From the NCBI GenBank assembly GCA_018806985.1, contig JADANN010000174.1, positions 1,314,001-1,378,000 of the forward strand: a stretch of 64,000 bases of DNA. Reading direction: 5' to 3'. Both the position numbers and the translations under genes were made by a program. Source of the stretch: Angiostrongylus vasorum. Taxonomy: Eukaryota; Nematoda; Chromadorea; Rhabditida; Metastrongylidae. Below the pieces are notes generated by a model that was not told where the DNA came from, ran no database searches, and saw only the letters and a program-made list of their open reading frames with translations. Positions 55,093 through 64,000 of the stretch are shown here, piece by piece. How positions within the stretch are numbered: position 1 is the first letter of the stretch; each line of letters begins with the position of its first letter.

Positions 55093-56073
55093 TTAATATC
55101 GTTGTAGAATGGTGATGGTTGTGAAATTTTTGTAGAGTTTACGGAGAATCTTTATGTACTGAGTAGGGACTCCTTGACTATTAAGGGCTTCCATGAGTGC
55201 TTCTATCTCGACCGAATCAAAGGTCTTTTGTAAATCGGTGAAGGTGAGACAGAGCGGTCTTTTGTACTCTCGCGATACTTCAGTGAGCCTTGTTATCGTG
55301 TGGATGTGCTGCATCGTACTAAATCCTTTTCGAAACCCTGCTTGCTCACATGGCTGTCCTTTTGTCCAATGTTCTGTCCATCCTGTTTAGGACGACTCGA
55401 GTGAAAAGTTTGTAGACGACAGACAGCAAGCAGATTGGGCGATAGTTGCCGATATCGTGTAGGTCACCCTTCTTGAACAATAACACGGTCTTGCTGGTCT
55501 TCCATTGAGTAGGGACCTTGCATTCAGACAGGGTAACGTGTGAACAGCCGAGCCAGTGTGTTTACAAGGACTGGCGGAAGGTTCTTCAGGTGTTCTGATC
55601 TTATCCTGTCCGGACCTGATGCTGTTCGACTTTTTCACCGACGAAATGGCATGTCGGATTTCGGAAGGGAGAACCGGTGGTACAACATATCCATCATCCT
55701 TTATTTCATATGACGGAAGGTGGAAGTGGCTATCGAAGAGATCTGAGTAGTATTCGTGAATGATTTTCTCCATTGCCTTTCTGGACGCTGTAACTGTTCC
55801 GTCTGGGCGTCCGAGTGCAATCATCTTGGTTTTGTAATTGACGAAAGCTTCAGTGGGCTTTGCGAAATGCTTTTTCCAGCTCTGCAGCTTCGACCGTAAC
55901 TGCTGCTCTTTCTCTCTTTCAAGATCTTCTTTTATCGCTTGTCTGCATTGTTTTGCAAGTTCGGACGTTAGTTCGCGGCTGCCTGCAGCTCGTGCGATTC
56001 CACGCTGGCGTATCAGCTCGAGTGTTTCTGGAGACAGACGTCTCTCGGTGACTTTCGAACTCTCAGCTTTCAT
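55093..56073 (-). pseudogene. RTE-B connector and RT N-terminal frames
   Basis: The upper frame (56073-55387) starts with charged helical sequence (RQAIKEDLEREKEQQLRSKL), continues YEIKDDGYVVPPVLPSEIRH and SGQDKIR, then shifts frame near 55600. The lower frame (55314-55093) reads MQHIHTITRLTEVSREYKRP, LCLTFTDLQKTFDSVEIEAL. The pieces form the connector and the RT fingers and motif A. Confidence 0.8.
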
Positions 56074-56333
56074 TAGCGCTAACGTGAAAGATGTTGAATG
56101 AGCCGATCGTATTCTTCATCGATGTTATCGACAATGGCATCTTCCCCAACAGCGGACTAATGAATTGAATAAGTCCCAGTTTGCGGTGGTTCTGGGACTT
56201 CGGTTTTTGGATTTAGCGGCTTTTTCTCCTTTTCTGCGAGAAATAGAATCTTGCACGAAGGAGACGGTGGTCTGATCCCTATGTAGAATTTTTGGGACAA
56301 CAGCGACATCGGTTAGTCAAAACCTTCTATTTA

Positions 56334-56985
56334 CTATGACGTGGTCTGTTTCGTTATGGTACTCTCTATTGGGAGACTCCCACGTCCAGCGTTGAGGGTG
56401 GGGGTTTCTGGAGTTGCTGAGTTACCATGGATGGTCTTGGTCGCCATGATAAACTCAGACAGCCGCTCACCCTGTTCGTTCCATTCTAATCCGTGGGTCC
56501 CAATGTGACGTTCTTCAGACGTTCTTCTTGATCCAATCTTGGCGTTGAAATCTCCAATGATGACCTTGAAGAATGTGTGGTCTTCTCTGTAGAACTTCTC
56601 CAAGTCCATATAGAATGCTTCGACTTCTTCTTCGTCATAGTTTGATGTCGGCGCGTAAACGACGAAGATTGTCAAAGCCGGTATTGATCCACATCTTTTT
56701 CAATCGTAAACGTCCGATTCGGGTTGTAAGCTGTTCGAATGAATCGATGTTTCATGGACAAACTCGTGTTGACGAAAATGCCGACGCCGCCGAGCTCCTC
56801 TACTGTCTGCATGTTCCGAGAAACAGTTCTTCTCCGGTGTCATAGACGGCGTTGAATGGGTGGCGTCGTGTCGTCTCGGCTAGGCCGATGACGTCGTACC
56901 TTATCTTTCTTGCTTGCATGAGCAAGTCTTCTATCGAGGACTCGGATGCAAGTGTACGTGCATTGTAGGTACATATCGTCACCAT
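56334..56985 (-). pseudogene. RTE-B AP-type endonuclease
   Basis: Two frames: 56985-56800 starts MVTICTYNARTLASESSIED and has [11 protein letters not shown] (N-terminal N and E of the EEP fold). 56675-56334 reads [20 protein letters not shown] and [13 protein letters not shown], with the GDFNA catalytic motif. A frameshift of about 130 bases separates them. In RTE elements this domain nicks target DNA. Confidence 0.85.
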
Positions 56986-57520
56986 AGTTCTTTGTAATCC
57001 AGGCAGCTTCCACTGGCCCTGAGATTTTTAGCAGCTTCTCCGTACTCGTCTACAACTGATTGGGGGCTCTTGCGGGGTCGGCGGAATATGGCTCGTTCTT
57101 TTTTTTACTGTGTTTAGCATTTTGATACCCACGTATAGCTTGCTGGGCACTGAACGTGGGGGCTGGGTATACTCACGGGTAGCTTGTCAGGCTCTCCCAG
57201 AGTGGACATGAAGCTTATTTGTTGGAGGCGACTCCTAACCGCCTCCCATTTACTTCCCTGTCACTTGATTGCAGGCTTTTGGCCGAAATTGACTCGTAGA
57301 ATACAATCTGCATAAACTAGAACGCACCCACACACGCGTGCATGAATACGCCCCGTAAATACAGAAACGTATGTGCCAAATCGGCGCAGCAGAAACAGGG
57401 AGTCCATGCTCTGGATCCACCTGCATCTCAGGGAAGCAAAGGTCGCTTTTGGTCCCGCGATTAACCCCCTATCCCGCCACCTGGCACGCGCCACGTAGCC
57501 TCGCGACTAACCGGCTCGAG

Positions 57521-58061
57521 ATCCCTCATATGAGGAAGATCCGTGAATGAATAAATAATAATAAATAATATGAATAAAGGGAATAAGAATAGGTGGAAAT
57601 GTCGTTGACCGGACAAGGGTTTTTGAAGAAATATTTGACGTGTTCAATGTATTTACAGCAGCGTCGTGAGCTCAATTAATTGTCGAACAAGAAGAATGAC
57701 TCTTTGGAATAACCATTGATCTGGCCAGAACGGAACTATTTCCTTCATTCTTTCCAACTAATTTTTCCTGAAGATCAAAACACTTTCTATCTTTTATCAC
57801 CTTTACTTTCGACGTTTTGATACGCAGATGATCCGATGGCTTTTAGAAATATTCAAAAAAGCGCCGAAGGCATTGCATTCTGGAAACATTAGCAAGAAAA
57901 ACACTTGGAGTGAAAAGCTGAGTGTTCATTGAACGGCGATTGATGTACAATGAGAAGGAGCACACAATCATCCTGTCAGACTGGAGTGCATCTTGTCGGC
58001 GATGTTTTAATGTACAATTCGTTGCCTGCTGTCAATAAGAACAAAAAAGTGATAAATGGTG
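57521..58061. other. Unassigned stretch
   Basis: Begins with an AATAAT-type simple repeat at 57540-57575. A tttcgacgttttgatacgca block at 57809 weakly recalls degenerate PLE terminal repeats. Nothing else was seen. Confidence 0.4.
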
Positions 58062-58340
58062 AGGCGTTCGAGACTGATCTATTGCTGAGGGGTGCGTCAT
58101 GCATTCGACGTCATTAAGCTTCGGAGAGGTGATTTAGTGCATGTCTGGCATTCACGGTAATTCGCAGTAGCCTACCGATGCATCAAGCCAGTGTTGCTTT
58201 CCTTCCTGCCATACAGTTCCACTACCAATCTTCCCACCACAGAGGGTAGAAGACTTCATGATCCAGGGAGACGCTTGTTCGGACCAAAGGCGACGTGTCT
58301 ATTACAGGACCTCTCTAATCACTGCACTACACGCCTCGTT
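58062..58340 (-). mobile_element. SINE-A copy, diverged
   Basis: Minus-strand: gatctattgctgaggggtgc, gcattcgacgtcattaagc, tcgatgcatcaagccagtg-type body and head ctaatcactgcactacacgc. Confidence 0.75.
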
Positions 58341-58473
58341 GTGAATTAGAGTTTTACTGGACAACTTCAAACACAAGGAAGTGATTGAGTGTTCTACCGG
58401 GTCTAAGAATGTTGGGGTCAGGAAGAATTACAAGAATTAATCATGTACACTCAACTTTCGGAGTTCTATCCAT

Positions 58474-58665
58474 ATGACGCAGACCTGTTGCACTCGACCA
58501 ACTTGGTACGGCAGCTTCCGCGGCAACTGCACCGACATCAGCTTGTCAAATCGACGACGTTCAAAATGGCAACCAATGGGCAGTTGTTTTTTACATTGCG
58601 CAACCCAACCGTTTTCTATAGTAAAGGGGACAGAAAATGTCAACGTCGGTTTGAGATCATTTTGA
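58474..58665 (+). CDS. Possible Cys-rich exon, unresolved
   Basis: A plus frame reads MTQTCCTRPTWYGSFRGNCT and WQPMGSCFLHCATQPF before a stop. It is cysteine-rich and protein-like, but plus and minus frames overlapping it are also open and no splice sites are clear. Confidence 0.2.
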   Translation: MTQTCCTRPTWYGSFRGNCTDISLSNRRRSKWQPMGSCFLHCATQPFSIVKGTENVNVGLRSF

Positions 58666-58721
58666 AAATTCAAGCATGTTCCAAATGTGAAATAGAGGAA
58701 TCCCTTTAAAAGCAAGAACAT

Positions 58722-59740
58722 CTGAAAGTCTGTTTACCCTCGAAGGATATGTGAGAGCAAATTAGTTTTTGGTGAACTATAACTGTTTTCAGAATTATGA
58801 CGAAACATCAACTTTCTTCGCCAAGTGAAAGTATTAAGCGCCGAAAATTTCCTTGGTCTGTGCTTCTTGACTCCTTTAATTGAACCACAGTCGTTACCAT
58901 AAGGATACTTTTGAGTAAGGATCGAAGAAATGAGACCCTTTTAACTGCTGACCTCTTCCTCTAATTATTAGAAGATCAACTGCAAAAGCTTTTGCTTTCT
59001 ACTCGGGATCTAATCGATGTTTTTCTGGAATGGTTGCGAAGTCCTCTGATTCGTGGAATGCAGTGAGAGATTAATTTGTTTTCCTCTGTTCATTACATTT
59101 TTCTTTCGACTATTCACTTCTCTCTGCCTCATGACCGCTGAGATACGAGGTGCCTTCAAAATTAGAAGGTAGGATCACTTCGTTTTATTCACTAGAAGCA
59201 ATTCATTCATTGTTCTCCTAGATTGTCTTCTAGTAATGCTTTCAGTAAAGAGTTTCATAATCTCAAAAATCGATCAATACTTTTTTTTACCCGTCCTTAT
59301 ATACTGGAGGTGATTTTCATGCTTTGAATGAATAACTTTTATGTTTTACTACAGTTAAGCTCACTGACAGACAATTCATTCCCTGCCAGTTCCTTTTTAG
59401 GTCTTGATTGACATTCTTCAGTGTTTCATCTCAAGGTGTTCCAGGCATGGATTTTCATACGAATATGTTATATATGAGAGGAGAACTTCTAGAATGAATT
59501 TTTTGCAACAAAAGTATAATTTTCTTGATTTGTTCGTGTAACCATTAGCTTCTCATCTTCGTTTATTTAGAAATTTGAGAAAATTTTTCAAGGGTTTCGG
59601 GCATTCAGAACTTTCGTGAATTCTTGATATTCGTGTTCGCCTTTAGTTTACCCAAACGGGGGAAGGGTGCGTTGCTTTGAGTCCAAGCATTCGATTCAAA
59701 TAAAACATGTACAGTTGCAATAAAATAATGAAACATATAT
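58722..59740. other. Unassigned AT-rich stretch
   Basis: No exon, SINE or other repeat was recognised in this kilobase. Confidence 0.5.
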
Positions 59741-59755
59741 ATGTATATCTATGCA

Positions 59756-59900
<145 letters not shown>

Positions 59901-60211
59901 CATCAATTCAGCTTATACATGAAGCACTAGTACTTTAGCTGCACTCGGACTTGTCTCTTCCACTAGTTTAGGGCAATTCTTCTTTGACGTTCCCATCGCC
60001 ACAGATTTTTTGTTCATACATTGTAATGGAGCACGTGTAGTACGTAGGTACACTACGTAGAGATTTCCCGTGCTACGCAAGTTTTAGAAAAAAGCTTATG
60101 CGTAGGGCGTTAAACATCATTTCATTGAATAAAGCCCTTTAAGACATACCTGGTAATCGGGAAAGGCTGAGATAAAAGTCTCGTGTAACTAAGAATACGT
60201 TATACTTGGCC

Positions 60212-60366
60212 TATGCAGGAGGATAGAAACACTGACTTGGTACATCGGGAGCCCTCTGAATGTCATTGTAGAGGCCGGATGTGCACTCAATCACCACTGT
60301 GGTGGAACGAATGGAGTCGAATGTATGACAAATCCGTAAAGGAAAGATCAAGACAAGTGCTCTGTA
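60212..60366 (+). mobile_element. SINE-A 3' remnant
   Basis: Plus-strand, diverged, from tgcaggaggatagaaacact through ggtacatcgggagccctctg and cactcaatcaccactg to gtgctctgtag. The head is missing. Confidence 0.6.
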
Positions 60367-61294
60367 GTTTTTCTTCTGCATAATAAAGTGATATCAAGTA
60401 CTCATAAATGACTTACCGTCAAAGGCTTTGCCAGCACTTCGTAATTGGAATGCGGAGAGAGGTGGTGTCCAGAATTCTAAACTGCGATGTACAAGATGCG
60501 GTTTGTCTTCCCTATCATTCTCTTCCAAGCTGCGAAAGAATTCAACATCTCCGTTCGATAACCATAAATAAAATAGTTTAGGTCCATAAGTTTAATTTAA
60601 TCATTGCTATCTTGTCAACTACACTGCTCATTTGCTAGCAAGTTATGTCGACCTGCGTAAGCCCCTAGCTCATCATTCGAGACTCTGGACAAAGGAAATC
60701 ATGCTCAACTTGTAAAACACAACTCAAGTGAAAAATTGTGCTTAACCCGGAGTGATTCATTGTGAATGCTGGACACGCGCTATTCAATTGGTAAAATTAG
60801 TAAAAATAATATTATTATATTATAATATTTAAACCGAAGAGTATTTATGTCTATAAGCAAGGTGACAGGAGATTTTGCTGTTCTTTCCGTAGAGACTTGG
60901 TTTTGTGAAGTTTTTCGTGGGGTTAGATAGACAGCGATAAACGATAACATAAAGCATAACTGTTTTGAGTCAAGCCACAGTCGTTTGGAGGTGCGTCTCA
61001 TTCCCTTCGTCTACCAGAAATGTGGTAGTTCCGCCAAAGAGTGCAGGATACTGTGGCCAGCAGCAAGCGAAGAATTCTGCCCTCACCAATGGGAAGCATG
61101 AAGATGTTTGTGAGTAGTTACCCTCTATTTATAATAATTGTGACATGTCGAAGAAATTTGAGTTTCTCGTTAATATTTTACTACAAGACTGCTTTCTGCA
61201 TCTTTCTTTTTTCACAATAAAAGACAATATCGACAGAATTTTTCGAGCATCGTATTAGTCGTTCACTTCAAAAGGAAAATAGTGAGAATACTTG
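60367..61294. other. Mostly unassigned stretch
   Basis: An open plus frame without start codon (about 60945-61110) reads FVYQKCGSSAKECRILWPAA, EEFCPHQWEA and stops. It has three spaced cysteines but no clear acceptor. Nothing else was recognised. Confidence 0.25.
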
Positions 61295-61680
61295 CTTACT
61301 TATTTGGATACTTGGATGGCCAGTCATCAGTGGTTGCGCGGACTCCAGCATATTCTCCACTTTCTTGGTATTTTGCTGGTTTAGCCATTGGGGGTTCCAT
61401 GGAATCCCGAGATCATCTTGGCTAAAGTCTGCCTCAGGTCATCACCACCTGAGGCTGTCGCCTTTGTGGATCATAGGGGAGATTTGCTACCATGGGACTA
61501 GTTTGATACCAGGACGGTGGCGGACCTTGGTATTGGTTTACTCTTAGCTGGGTTTCTGACGAAAATGCCGGACTCCTCAAGTTGGGAGATCCTGTCGGCG
61601 GGATTAGTCCTTCCGCTGTACATCGCAGCCCGACATCTAGGAACACCTCCCAGTCACGATGAGGCGGTAAACCATTGGAA
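61295..61680 (-). mobile_element. Non-autonomous retroelement with RTE-A 3' tail, second copy
   Basis: Minus orientation, collinear with 38861-39245 over its whole length: tacttatttggatacttgga tail, ggactccagcatattctcc, cggtggcggaccttggtatt, ccgctgtacatcgcagccc and gaggcggtaaaccattgg. A SINE-A lies about 20 bases beyond its 5' end. Confidence 0.7.
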
Positions 61681-61701
61681 GGAAAAGTAAAGAATTAAAA
61701 A

Positions 61702-61960
61702 AAAGCTCTCGGCGTTGATTAATCCCGGGATGCGCCATGCATTCGACTTCATTAATCAGGTGATTGAATGCACATCTGGCCTTTAAAATGGTTCGCAGTG
61801 GCCTACCCATGCATCGAGCCAGTGCTGCTATCCTCACAGACAAGTCTGATATCATTTTGCTGACCCTGAAGGGATGGAAGCCTTGGTGGGCCATGGGCCC
61901 GGGGATCGATTCCACGTGTGTGTTGCAACGTGCCTCCGACCAATGCGCCACACGTGCCCG
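61702..61960 (-). mobile_element. SINE-A copy
   Basis: Minus-strand with tail side aaagctctcggcgttgatt and head caatgcgccacacgtgccc. A small deletion sits near 61755. Confidence 0.9.
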
Positions 61961-62016
61961 TGTTTTGTACTATTTTCAATAACCTAAACCAAATAGATTT
62001 ATAGAGCGTTTTATAG

Positions 62017-62256
62017 GTGCACCTGGATCTTCCATGTTTCGTGCGTTTAACACAATTCCAATTTTATCTAAGTTCCTACTTAGACAAATTCAGCAAATCA
62101 TTCAAGATCTCTTCACATTCTCCATTATTCTCCATAATCAGTGTGGTTCCAGGCTCGAATTCTGTGCCGGATTTGATTCCAATTCAATCAACCCTTGATC
62201 TTATCGAATCGTGCAAGTTCAGAGAAAGTGACAGAGCTATGGTAAATACAGTACTG
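62017..62256 (+). CDS. Possible exon, unrecognised
   Basis: An open plus frame ends at a good donor (gtactg|gtgagt at 62257). Its last part, SVVPGSNSVPDLIPIQSTLD and LIESCKFRESDRAMVNTVL, looks like real protein. It may start at the ATG at 62017 or at an internal acceptor such as the cataatcag near 62140. No partner exon was found. Confidence 0.3.
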
Positions 62257-62339
62257 GTGAGTTTCTCTGCAAGTAACTTTAGAAGGTTGACCTGGGCTTG
62301 GATGCGGCGTAGCTGGCCAGCATTCATGAGAGCATAGCA

Positions 62340-62770
62340 AACTTCTCGAAAGTACGTCTTTTAAATTAATTACCTTAACCACTTTCCGTATTCTTTCTAC
62401 AATTACCATTCACCGTCAAAAAAAGAAAACAGACGTTGGATTCTCGATGGGGGTTCGCTTTGGATTAGCCCAGCTACCAGTTGTTAAGTAAGGCGCCCAA
62501 AACGTTATCACACCAAATGTGGCGATGGTTTAAAAAAAGTCTTTAGATCGCTGTCACCAAGTATTTCGTACTACAGTGAGAAGTCCGTTGATATTACCTA
62601 ACATTAATTTCGGCTGTTCGTTTTGTACAGAAAACATAGCATCAAAACGAAAACATTATTGACAAAAAATACTTCACAGATCAGCATATTGGGAAATGTG
62701 AAGGACTGATTTTTGCTGCTTGCTATGCTCTAATTCAAATTCCACAGAAAATTCGAGGATTAGCGCATTT
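62340..62770. other. Unassigned stretch
   Basis: Nothing recognised. Confidence 0.45.
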
Positions 62771-62774
62771 GTGG

Positions 62775-63135
62775 TGGATAGCAGCAACGTCCCCGGCAAA
62801 GGCGATCGCGGATTCGAAGGCCAGTTGAGTGTCCGAGTTTTTGCTAAGCATCCTTGTGGTTGAAGTTTACATCGTAACCTTACTTGAAAAAAATAGGCAG
62901 CAAATAAGAGCTAAAATATTGTTATTTCGACTGTAGCCTCAGCTTAACTGGACTCAATGCCGATCTGTGCTCCCCAAATCATTCCGTTGATTGGTGATTG
63001 CGGATAATACCGTTAGAGTAATGGTTGAGAAAATGACAAATCGAGGTCATCGATTTGTGTAGTGGATAGCACGTGAGCTCTCAGTAAGAGTAATCACGGG
63101 TTCAAAGCCCAACTCAACTGAAGTCTAGAAAAGTC
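62775..63135 (+). mobile_element. SINE-C, two partial units in tandem
   Basis: First part: a tRNA-like head (ggtggatagcagcaacgtcc, B box gcggattcgaaggcc) and 3' core (ccgagttttgctaagcatcc, ttgtggttgaagtttacatc). Second part from about 62950: gccgatctgtgctccccaaa, then another tRNA-like head (gtagtggatagcacgtgagc, B box cgggttcaaagccc). It shows the tRNA origin of SINE-C most clearly. Confidence 0.6.
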
Positions 63136-63356
63136 AAGATTTTGGTAAACAGTTTTCTCGTTCTTACATTTGTATACGCTGTAGTGGAACGTTGCTGGGC
63201 CCCTTAGAGTGTATTTTTATCTGTCATTTAGTCCTCTTTCCTATGTAAATTTCGATAGAAATTCCAGCAAAATAGACAGCAACGTAAGGTATATTCAATC
63301 GACTGTAACGAACGCCTAATTTAAATATGGAATAATGTATGCTATGCTTTCCGATC

Positions 63357-63645
63357 GAGGGTGCATGTGGCACAGTGGTCGGAGGCGCTCTGCAATACTC
63401 ACATGTAATTGATCCCCGCTCCCGTTGCTCACCAAGCCTTCCATCCCTCCGGGGTTTACAAATTGATACCAGACTTATCCGGGAGGATTGCAGCACTGGC
63501 TCGACACATTGGTAGGCCATCATGAGTTGTTGTAATGGCCAGATATGCATTCAATCGCCTCTAACGATGCTCAGTAAAGTCGAATGCACGGCTCATCCCT
63601 CAGGGGATTGATCAACTCCAAGTGCTTTATCCTTTTTTATCCTTC
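63357..63645 (+). mobile_element. SINE-A copy with a 13-base target-site duplication
   Basis: Plus-strand, complete: gtgcatgtggcacagtggtc head, B box gtaattgatccccgc, body, tttatccttttttatcctt tail. atgctttccgatc occurs immediately on both sides (63344-63356 and 63646-63658), a perfect 13-base duplication. Confidence 0.95.
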
Positions 63646-63904
63646 ATGCTTTCCGATCTAGAAGCCTGTTGCACGTATTGACAGATGACATAGCGCACTT
63701 TTTTTTTGCTCTTGTAGTGGCTGGAAGTGTTTTCTCGTAGAAATGAAGGGCAAGACGAATCGTGTGTTCTTGTTCTTAAATGAAAGTCCATGTTTTGCTG
63801 TGGTTCATTAGTAAAGCATACAAGTATGGCTAATACAACAAGGAAAACTACCAAGAAATGTCATGACTTTCTTCAGTTATTGAGCTAACACGAAAATCTT
63901 AAGA

Positions 63905-63960
63905 AATGTTTATCCCGCTAAATTTCCGAAGTCTTCGCCCTCTTCAGAGTCTGATTGACC
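63905..63960 (-). repeat. Degenerate PLE terminal repeat
   Basis: The minus strand reads cagactctgaagagggcgaa followed by gacttcgg, which resembles the hammerhead block (CUGAAGA, stem II) of the other PLE ends with a damaged GAAAC core. It may belong to an element outside the window. Confidence 0.4.
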
Positions 63961-64000
63961 CGAGCCGATGGTCCACAGGCGGTTGTCCTTGCGATGCGGT

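Larger units (their letters stand above)
54165..57520 (-). mobile_element. RTE-B non-LTR retrotransposon, near full length
   Basis: A 3.3-kb element on the minus strand. The 5' region (57520-57000) is shared with 3645-4098. Next come an EEP endonuclease (56985-56334), an EN-RT connector (56073-55510), the RT (55510-54364) and a 3' end at 54165 followed by an AATAAT-type tail. Four or more frameshifts or stops break the single long protein expected for RTE-type elements, so it is inactive, but every domain is present. It gives the reference order for the rearranged pieces at 2133-4098. Confidence 0.9.

Noticed and set aside
63361..63440. tRNA gene
   Set aside because: The A and B boxes of SINE-A, SINE-B and SINE-C resemble tRNAs, but no cloverleaf with a 7-base acceptor stem could be closed. 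These are tRNA-derived SINE heads.

Overview
The window looks like repeat-rich intergenic and intronic DNA from a nematode, most likely a clade V strongylid (hookworm or Haemonchus type). That placement is an inference. It rests on short multi-exon genes with small introns (about 45-170 bases), strong TTTCAG-type splice acceptors, possible trans-splice acceptors just upstream of start codons, and dense RTE-type, Penelope-like and mariner elements. There is no bacterial organisation: no operons with ribosome binding sites and no long open reading frames. Almost all long open frames are transposon fragments or chance frames inside repeats.

Host genes are few and split into small exons. Two models are well supported. 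One is a secreted four-EF-hand calcium-binding protein (+, 23557-27516; four exons, 286 residues). The other is an unrecognised gene of nine or ten exons (+, 12866-15320). A third is reasonable: the first exons of a TESK/LIMK-like protein kinase (-, 35787 down to at least 34154), with a possible head-to-head partner starting at 35871 (+). Weaker models are a three-exon gene (+, 52634-53679) and single terminal or orphan exons at 4605-4733 (-), 5218-5335 (-), 16058-16239 (-), 22397-22613 (+), 42567-42803 (-), 44165-44316 (+) and 48923-49065 (+). A decayed THAP zinc finger opens the window.

Mobile DNA makes up most of the rest. (1) SINE-A is a tRNA-derived SINE of about 280 bases with a Pol III A box (TGGCGCAGTGG), a B box and a TTTATCC-type tail. 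About 20 copies lie in both orientations, some with clear target-site duplications. (2) SINE-B is a second tRNA-headed family of about 320-350 bases with about 13 copies or fragments. (3) SINE-C is an older tRNA-like family with several degenerate copies. (4) Two RTE-type non-LTR families occur. RTE-A (three copies: 5505-7065, 30951-32865, 50215-51563) ends in an AAGTA-type tail that is also found on a non-autonomous element of about 385 bases (38861-39245, 61295-61680). RTE-B has one near full-length copy at 54165-57520 (-) and rearranged pieces at 2133-4098. (5) Penelope-like elements (PLEs) occur at about 17.1-18.3, 18.4-20.4, 35.0-35.5, 39.4-41.1 and 43.4-44.1 kb. They carry the Penelope reverse transcriptase and GIY-YIG endonuclease, and their terminal repeats contain compact hammerhead ribozyme motifs. 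(6) A decayed mariner lies at 29764-30690 (-), a mariner end at about 42.88 kb, and a Tc1-like fragment at about 7.65 kb.

The most interesting system is the set of PLE terminal repeats with hammerhead ribozymes. It includes a small element (43365-44050) whose two ribozyme-bearing ends are inverted. The SINE families sit mainly in introns and intergenic DNA. Insertions lie inside an RTE-A copy and inside introns of the EF-hand gene, the nine-exon gene and the 52.6-kb gene. All family assignments come from motifs read by eye; no database search was possible.
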